A stretch of 5,544 bases of DNA, taken from JBELMB01 sp042088665 (lineage in GTDB: Bacteria > Pseudomonadota > Alphaproteobacteria > Rhodobacterales > Rhodobacteraceae). Positions 1 to 4,255 of this stretch are shown here, piece after piece. The stretch spans positions 1 through 5,544 of the forward strand of contig JBELMB010000273.1 of assembly GCA_042088665.1 (NCBI GenBank), read 5' to 3'. The position numbers were made by a program, and so were the translations under genes. The notes below the pieces were generated by a model. That model worked only from the letters and a program-made list of their open reading frames with translations. It searched no databases and was not told the origin of the DNA. The stretch's first letter is position 1. Every line of letters begins with the position of its first letter.

Positions 1-495
1 ATCGGTGGCCGAGGCATAGACCACCATGACGATGGAGGGCGGGATCAGGATGCCCAGCGTGCCCGCGTTGGCGATGACACCGGCGGCGAAATCCTTGGTG
101 TAGCCCACCTGCCGCATGCCGACGATCACGATGGACCCGATGGCCACAACCGTCGCAGGCGAAGATCCGGAAAGCGCCGCGAACAGCATGCAGGCAAAGA
201 CACCCGCAATCGCGAGACCGCCCGGGAAATGCCCCACGATGGCAATGGAGAAGCGGATGATCCGCTGCGCCACGCCGCCCGTCGACATGAAACTCGACGC
301 GAGGATGAAGAAGGGGATCGCCAGAAGCGTATAGTGCCCCGCCATCGCCTGGAAAAAGCTCTGCGCGATGGAGGACAGCGAAGTGTCGCTCAGCACCAGC
401 AGAAACAGGATCGAGGAAAACCCAAGGGAGACCGCGATCGGAACACCGATCAACATCAGGCCGATCACCATGGAAAAGAGGATGACAACGTCCAT
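1..495 (-). CDS. dctM: TRAP transporter large permease DctM, N-terminal part (runs off window)
   Basis: This is the main membrane subunit of a TRAP transporter, which carries out Na+-coupled substrate uptake with DctQ and DctP. The 165 codons present start at ATG 495-493 and stay open to the window edge. Full-length family members have about 430 residues, so roughly the first 40% is here. Hydrophobic segments lie at about residues 4-22, 24-36, 55-70, 92-108, 114-127 and 145-160. Family motifs are clear: IGVPIAVSLG (16-25), AGHYTLLAIPFFILA (52-66), LSGSSPATVVAIGS (108-121) and GTLGILIPPS (145-154). In solved TRAP M subunits the last two fall in re-entrant hairpins that help form Na+/substrate sites. 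A Shine-Dalgarno AAGGA (509-505) inside the end of dctQ lies 9 nt before the ATG, and only 5 nt separate the genes, so translation is probably coupled to dctQ. No break is visible in the part seen. Confidence 0.95.
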   Translation of the reverse strand, partial: MDVVILFSMVIGLMLIGVPIAVSLGFSSILFLLVLSDTSLSSIAQSFFQAMAGHYTLLAIPFFILASSFMSTGGVAQRIIRFSIAIVGHFPGGLAIAGVFACMLFAALSGSSPATVVAIGSIVIVGMRQVGYTKDFAAGVIANAGTLGILIPPSIVMVVYASATD

Positions 496-500
496 CGCGC

Positions 501-1235
501 TCAGTCCTTGTTCAAATGCGCGACATCTTCCACCGCGTCTTCAGCTTCGTGGGAAACGATCAGGCTCTGCGCCGTGCCTCGCCAGATCCGTACCGTTGCC
601 TGGATGAACCGGAACAACAAAAGCGCGGACCCAAACGGCAGGATGGCATAGGGGATAAAGCGCGGGATCTTTTCATAGGCTTCGTTGTCATTGATCCAGG
701 GTTCGATGATCCGCAGCCACTCGGGAATGCGGATGTCATTGACCTCGTACCAACTGCGGAAAGAGGTCCGCTTCATCTCTTCCAGACCGGTGGGGAACCA
801 ACGCCCCGTCGTCTGAGGCAGGTTGGCGAAATTCGCCCAGTAATCCCACGACCCCTTCAACAGAAGGAACGCATAGGCGATACAGACCGCCGCCGCGATC
901 AGTGCCATCGTCTTGCGCATCTCTGCCGACATCAGGTTGGTCACCGCGTCCACGCCAAGGTTGGCGGTCGTCTTGACCGCATAGCTCACGCCGAACAGCA
1001 CCAGCCAGGCAAACAGGAACGAGGTCGCCTCAAGCCCCCAGATCACCGTGCGCGGCGCTTCGATGCCAATCACGCTCTCGAAGGCGCGCCACCAGTCAGA
1101 GTTGAACACGTAGCGCACAAAGGCAGCGGCAAAGGTGATCACGGTCATCAAGCCGAGGATCAGCGCGATAAAGGTCTCTTCCAGCTCGTTGACGAATTGC
1201 CCAAGCATGGTTTCAGAGACGTCAGGCGTAGACAT
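501..1235 (-). CDS. dctQ: TRAP transporter small permease DctQ
   Basis: Small membrane subunit (244 aa) that binds DctM and forms the QM transport complex. Four membrane segments are visible at about residues 21-44, 67-88, 108-127 and 194-216. The family signature RYVFN (41-45) follows helix 1, and Glu69 sits at the start of helix 2 in a GLEATSFLFAW context. Many DctQ proteins are near 160-190 residues. This one is longer because of a roughly 65-residue hydrophilic, Trp/Glu-rich loop between helices 3 and 4 (about 128-192), predicted periplasmic if the N-terminus is cytoplasmic. The Rhodobacter capsulatus DctQ is also long (about 227 aa, from memory), so this may be a subfamily trait. The start at 1235 is chosen because AGGAG (1247-1243) lies 7 nt before it; Met10 (ATG 1208-1206) is less likely. 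The TGA stop is 5 nt before dctM. A hairpin plus U-tract lies directly upstream of the ribosome binding site. Confidence 0.95.
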   Translation of the reverse strand: MSTPDVSETMLGQFVNELEETFIALILGLMTVITFAAAFVRYVFNSDWWRAFESVIGIEAPRTVIWGLEATSFLFAWLVLFGVSYAVKTTANLGVDAVTNLMSAEMRKTMALIAAAVCIAYAFLLLKGSWDYWANFANLPQTTGRWFPTGLEEMKRTSFRSWYEVNDIRIPEWLRIIEPWINDNEAYEKIPRFIPYAILPFGSALLLFRFIQATVRIWRGTAQSLIVSHEAEDAVEDVAHLNKD

Positions 1236-1247
1236 GTCCCCACTCCT

Positions 1248-1273
1248 AAAAAAAGCGCGCCATCACGCGCGCT
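1248..1273 (-). terminator. Intrinsic terminator/attenuator directly before the dctQ ribosome binding site
   Basis: On the transcribed strand AGCGCGC (1273-1267), a 6-nt loop GTGATG (1266-1261) and GCGCGCT (1260-1254) form a perfect 7-bp GC-rich hairpin. Seven T's follow at 1254-1248, the first of them shared with the stem. This is a textbook rho-independent terminator shape. The U-tract ends at 1248, and the Shine-Dalgarno AGGAG of dctQ begins at the next base. Because dctQ and dctM need read-through, it probably acts as a partial terminator that lowers QM expression relative to dctP, unless there is a promoter inside 1236-1448. The structure is seen directly; its effect on dosage is inferred. 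Confidence 0.8.
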
Positions 1274-1320
1274 GTTGCAGTCTCGCAGCACCCCGGCGGC
1301 ACAGGCCCGTGCTTTCTCTG

Positions 1321-1374
1321 TTTTCGAAATACTCCGGGGGAGTCGCAGATTTCTGCGACGGGGGCAGCGCCCCC
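1321..1374 (-). repeat. Rhodobacterales-type interspersed intergenic element with two hairpins
   Basis: Read on the minus strand the element contains GGGGGC-GCT-GCCCCC (1374-1360), then GTCGCAGA-AA-TCTGCGAC (1359-1342), then CCCCCGGAGTATTTCGAAAA (1340-1321). Both dyads are perfect, with 6-bp and 8-bp arms. The order GC-rich hairpin / variable hairpin / CCCCCGGAGTATTT matches a motif I remember as very common after genes in Rhodobacter and Roseobacter genomes. Only one copy is in this window, so its repeat nature rests on memory. The G-run at 1336-1340 could compete with 1360-1364 for the C-run 1370-1374, so alternative folds are possible. It lies 3' of dctP and may stabilise or end part of the dctP transcripts. 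Confidence 0.6.
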
Positions 1375-1411
1375 ACTGCCTGGATCGCCGGGGAAAACGC
1401 CCCTGGGTGCA

Positions 1412-1438
1412 CCCGGCGAAACACAGGGTTCCGCCGGG
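1412..1438 (-). other. Stem-loop just downstream of dctP
   Basis: CCCGGCG (1412-1418) and CGCCGGG (1432-1438) are perfect 7-bp inverted arms around a 13-nt loop. In the dctP transcript the stem begins 10 nt after the TAA stop. No T-run follows, so it is not a classical terminator. It could block 3' exonuclease and protect dctP mRNA. A 10-bp palindrome GGGTGCACCC (1405-1414) overlaps its distal arm and could form a competing fold. Confidence 0.5.
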
Positions 1439-1448
1439 GCTGTCCGGC

Positions 1449-2456
1449 TTACATATTGGCGTTGATCGCCTGGGCCGCGTCGATGTTTTCCTGGCCCACG
1501 TCGTCGCGGAACTGCTCCCAGACCGGCTTCATGGCCTCAACCCATGCGGCACGCCCTTCGGCGTCCAGCGTACGCACCACACCGCCCGCAGCGATGATGG
1601 CCTGCTTGTTCTCTTCGTTCACGGCGGTGGACTCGGCGTTACGGGTCGCGGTCACTTCGTCGATGATGGTGCCCAACTGGGTGCGCACATCCTCGTCGAG
1701 GCCTTCCCACCAGTCCACATTCGTCACCAGCAGATAGTCGATGATGCCGTGGTTGGTTTCGGTGACACCGTCCTGCACTTCAAAGAACTTCTGGCCGTAG
1801 ATGTTGGACCAGGTGTTCTCCTGACCGTCAACAACGCCAGTCTGTAGCGCGCCATAGACCTCGGAGAAGGCCATGGGCTGCGGGCTGCCACCCAGAGCGG
1901 CCATCTGCGCCTTCAGCACTTCAGAGTTCTGCACGCGGAACTTCAGGCCATTGGCGTCGGACGGCAGGTTCAGCGGCGTGTTGGCCGACATCTGCTTCAT
2001 GCCATTGTGCCAGAACGCCAGACCCAGCAGGCCGCGGCGAGTCATCGATTCCTTCATCGCCTGACCGGTCTCGGAATTCTGGAACGCGTCGACGGCATCG
2101 ATGTTGGTGAACATGAACGGCAGGTCAAAGATGCGGAACTGCTTGGTGAACTGCTCGAACTTCGACAGCGAAGGTGCGGCCAGCTGGACGTCGCCCTGCA
2201 GCATCGCTTCCAGAACCTGGTCATCGTTGTACAGCGTGGAGTTCGGGAACACTTCCATGCAGGCGGTGCCGTTCATCTCGGCGTTCACGCGGGACTGCAG
2301 CAGGGTTGCGGCGATGCCCTTGGGGTGACGGTCGGTGTTGGTCACATGGCTGAACTTGATGACCATTTCGCCATCGTCACACTCGTCGGCAAATGCGCCG
2401 GTGGCGCCGGACACAGCAAACGTGACCGCTGCTGCGGACAAAAGAAGCTTTTTCAT
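1449..2456 (-). CDS. dctP: TRAP transporter periplasmic substrate-binding protein DctP
   Basis: Periplasmic receptor (335 aa) of the TRAP system, which captures dicarboxylate and hands it to DctQM. A Sec signal peptide is clear: MKK, a hydrophobic core to about residue 18, and an AFA cleavage site after Ala23, leaving about 312 mature residues. DctP-family blocks in order are VIKFSHV (32-38), EVFPNSTLYND (68-78), GDVQLAAPSLSKF (88-100), FDLPFMF (110-116), LAFWHNGMKQMSANTPL (146-162), LKFRVQNS (171-178) and MAFSEVYGALQTGVVDGQEN (195-214). Arg174 in the FRVQ block is the position that binds the ligand carboxylate in this family. Cys26 and Cys66 are the only cysteines in the mature protein. The start at 2456 is chosen over the upstream open frame (to 2633) because GGAGG (2468-2464) lies 7 nt before it and the signal peptide begins there. 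The C4-dicarboxylate specificity is inferred from family likeness and from the adjacent dctBD genes; other organic acids remain possible. Confidence 0.96.
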   Translation of the reverse strand: MKKLLLSAAAVTFAVSGATGAFADECDDGEMVIKFSHVTNTDRHPKGIAATLLQSRVNAEMNGTACMEVFPNSTLYNDDQVLEAMLQGDVQLAAPSLSKFEQFTKQFRIFDLPFMFTNIDAVDAFQNSETGQAMKESMTRRGLLGLAFWHNGMKQMSANTPLNLPSDANGLKFRVQNSEVLKAQMAALGGSPQPMAFSEVYGALQTGVVDGQENTWSNIYGQKFFEVQDGVTETNHGIIDYLLVTNVDWWEGLDEDVRTQLGTIIDEVTATRNAESTAVNEENKQAIIAAGGVVRTLDAEGRAAWVEAMKPVWEQFRDDVGQENIDAAQAINANM

Positions 2457-2718
2457 ATGGTTTCCTCCCAGAAACGTCAGATTGGCGCGGTGCCTCTTCG
2501 GGACACCGGACACCGCAGAGAAAGCAGCAACTGGCGAATCGGCACAAGGGGCCGCGCAGATCGATACCAGAGATCCATGAAAGATGATCCAGAACAGACA
2601 CTTACACGAAATCCCGAAAGTCCCGGAAGACACCGAATCACGGTGTTGTGCGATTTCTCACACACCTGCGGGTGCCGCAGTGCGGAAATCCGCACAGCTT
2701 GCGAGTCGATCCAAACCA
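2457..2718 (-). promoter_or_regulatory. dctD-dctP intergenic region, presumed dctPQM promoter region
   Basis: This 262-bp region has no convincing gene. The upstream end carries the dyad cluster, and the downstream end carries the dctP Shine-Dalgarno GGAGG (2468-2464). A 9-nt near-perfect tandem repeat, TCCCGAAAG then TCCCGGAAG, sits at 2612-2629. I scanned the minus strand for the sigma-54 pattern GG-N10-GC and found none. The nearest is TGG-N9-GC around 2565-2553, which has the wrong spacing. No good -35/-10 pair stands out either, as is common in high-GC alphaproteobacteria. A dctP promoter is expected here from gene order, but I cannot place its start. Confidence 0.5.
2630..2695 (-). promoter_or_regulatory. 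Cluster of four dyads upstream of dctP (candidate operators / dctD 3' structures)
   Basis: Four inverted repeats follow one another within 66 bp. They are ACACCG-N5-CGGTGT (2630-2646), TGTGCGA-TT-TCTCACA with one mismatched pair (2647-2662), CTGCGG-N3-CCGCAG (2666-2680) and GTGCGGA-AA-TCCGCAC (2680-2695). The second and fourth share GTGCG half-sites, and their centres are 33 bp apart, about three helical turns, as expected for paired activator sites on one DNA face. They end about 174 bp before the dctP start. The two hairpins nearest dctD could also be its 3' structure, but no T-run follows. Binding by DctD is inference. Confidence 0.4.
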
Positions 2719-3948
2719 TCACGAATCGCGAAACGACTCCGGTTTCAGCCCATGCTTGGCGAGCTTGTCATAGAAGGTCTTGCGCGGCAGCCGCAGCGCT
2801 TCCGCCGCTTGCCGCGCCTGCCCACCGGATTTGCGCAGCGCCTCGATCAGGAAGGATCGCTCCACCTGCGCCATGCGTTCGGCCAGGCCCTGCTCCTGCG
2901 CTCCGATGGCACTGTCCGCCAGCCCCAACACGAAACGCATGGCCTGGCTCATCAGGGCCCGCGCGTTGCCCGGCCAGTCCTGTGCCATCAAACCGCTGAG
3001 CACTTCGGCGGTGATCTCGGGGGGTGTCACGCCCGCCTGTTCGGCCGCCTGCGCCACGTACAACCGAAAAAGCACCGGAATATCCTCAGGCCGTTCCGCC
3101 AGTGCGGGAATGCGCACCTGGCAAACCTCCAGCCGGTAATACAGATCGGTGGAGAGCCGCCCCTCCGCGACGGCGGCCTGCAGGTCCTCCGTGCTGCCAG
3201 CCAGAAGAACGACGCCCCCCATCTCCATCGCATCCAGCAAGGCCAATTGCGTGTCGATCGGCAAGGCACCGATTTCATCCAGAAACAGCGCCCCCTCGCG
3301 GCAGGCCTCCCAGGCTTCGGCCAGGGCCGCGCGGCTCAATCCCGCCGCGGCGCGCTTGTCAAAGGGCCCCTTGGCCCGGCTGGAACACAGATGCACCACT
3401 TCCGCCACCTTCGAGATACCGCTGCCCGGCGCGCCCTGCACCAGCACTTCGCGGTCAAGCCGCGCCGCCGCCCGCACCTGCGCGCGCAATCGGTCTGATG
3501 CCTGCGAAATGCCAAAGATCATCCGCGCAGCCGGGTCGCCCGTCTCCATCTGCGCCCGGAACCGACGGTTCTCCAACACCATCGCGCGGGTAGCCAGTGC
3601 ACGCCCCACCACCGCCGTCAGATCCGCCGGACTGCAGGGCTTCTCCAGAAAGCCAAAGGCCCCCTGCGACATGGCCCGCACCGCCATGGGAATATCGCCC
3701 TCCCCGGTCAACAGGATCACCGGCAGATCCGGGTCAAGACCAAGCGCATAGTCCATCAAAAAGAACCCGTCCCGCCCCGGCATCCGGATGTCAGACACGA
3801 TGACGCCTTCGAACCCGGCCCCGATGCGGTCCTTTGCCTCGACAAAAGATCCCGCACCCAATGGCGCGTAACCGGCAAGGTCCAGCGTCTGGCACAGCGC
3901 CTCCCGCACCGCGGGGTCGTCATCCACCAACAGGACATGATGGCTCAT
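2719..3948 (-). CDS. dctD: DctD-like response regulator with a degenerate AAA+ domain
   Basis: NtrC/DctD-type response regulator (409 aa), the cytoplasmic partner of DctB and presumed regulator of dctPQM. The receiver domain (about 3-120) is intact: acidic Asp9-11, phospho-acceptor Asp53 in VSDIRMPG, Thr81 and Lys103. The central AAA+ domain (about 140-345) is recognisable but eroded. Walker A reads GAPGSGIS (172-179), with Ile178 in place of the Lys. The GAFTGA loop is absent, and Walker A to Walker B is about 19 residues shorter than in canonical DctD. Walker B (ALFLDEIG, 220-227) is kept. The loop before sensor I is also shortened, sensor I Asn is replaced, and Ser266 stands where the first Arg finger of FREDLYYR would be; Arg272 is kept. 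The Fis HTH (about 372-402, ending LPRKTFYDKLAKHGL) is good. AAGGAG (3962-3957) lies 8 nt before the ATG, and an in-frame stop shortly upstream fixes the start. It probably activates without sigma-54. Confidence 0.9.
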   Translation of the reverse strand: MSHHVLLVDDDPAVREALCQTLDLAGYAPLGAGSFVEAKDRIGAGFEGVIVSDIRMPGRDGFFLMDYALGLDPDLPVILLTGEGDIPMAVRAMSQGAFGFLEKPCSPADLTAVVGRALATRAMVLENRRFRAQMETGDPAARMIFGISQASDRLRAQVRAAARLDREVLVQGAPGSGISKVAEVVHLCSSRAKGPFDKRAAAGLSRAALAEAWEACREGALFLDEIGALPIDTQLALLDAMEMGGVVLLAGSTEDLQAAVAEGRLSTDLYYRLEVCQVRIPALAERPEDIPVLFRLYVAQAAEQAGVTPPEITAEVLSGLMAQDWPGNARALMSQAMRFVLGLADSAIGAQEQGLAERMAQVERSFLIEALRKSGGQARQAAEALRLPRKTFYDKLAKHGLKPESFRDS

Positions 3949-4255
3949 GCGCAGGTCTCCTTGTCACGTCTGTAGCACTTGCCGCTCCTGTTCGAATGTC
4001 CAAGACACCGATTGTCCCGGACCGGGACGATCCGGCCCACACCTCTTTGTCTCACAACGACCTGCCCCCCTTCGTAGGATACGCTGCCGCAACACCAACA
4101 TTCGACATGCCCGTCTTCAACACACCGATCGTCCACCCCGCCCGTTGCGGTCCCCCCTGCAGCCCTGCGCCTGACGGGACGGCGGGTGGGGCGATGGGCC
4201 GCGGCCCGAGCGGCTTGCCACAGGCAAGCCCACCCGGCGTTCGCGCGGGCAAACC
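3949..4255 (-). other. dctB-dctD gap: dyads and one doubtful small ORF
   Basis: This 307-bp stretch is unusually long for a kinase-regulator pair. It holds a hairpin GGCTTGCC-ACA-GGCAAGCC (4212-4230), a 12-bp palindrome GGGCCGCGGCCC (4196-4207), an outer stem CGGGTGGG/CCCACCCG (4183-4190 with 4229-4236), and a 15-bp palindrome GTCCCGG-A-CCGGGAC (4014-4028) 65 nt before the dctD start. None has a T-run after it. A 104-codon frame (4259 to 3945) fills the gap with ATGA overlaps at both ends and an AGGAGG seven bases before its ATG. However, 7 of its 18 Arg codons are AGA/AGG, it matches no family I know, and it would contain all the dyads. I therefore treat it as unproven. The region may carry a separate dctD promoter. 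Confidence 0.5.

Noticed and set aside
516..1847. 443-codon open frame on the plus strand across dctQ, the intergenic region and dctP
   Set aside because: It is antisense to two clear genes and crosses an intergenic region with hairpins. Its Arg/His/Pro-rich translation is typical of a shadow frame in high-GC DNA.
2552..2566. TGG-N9-GC as a sigma-54 promoter for dctP
   Set aside because: Spacing is one base short of GG-N10-GC, which normally abolishes sigma-54 recognition, and the flanking bases do not fit the consensus.
2457..2633. N-terminal extension of DctP from an upstream start at 2633
   Set aside because: The extension would bury the signal peptide, whereas the ATG at 2456 has GGAGG at ideal spacing and begins directly with a signal sequence.
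2007..3593. Several long plus-strand frames antisense to dctP and dctD
   Set aside because: They mirror dctP/dctD codon bias, resemble no family, and lack convincing start signals.
4052..4252. 67-codon minus-strand frame with a TTG start in the dctB-dctD gap
   Set aside because: Its IGVLKTGMSNVG segment faintly recalls a HisH N-terminus, but nothing around it fits, it has no proper ribosome binding site, and it competes with the ATGA-coupled frame.
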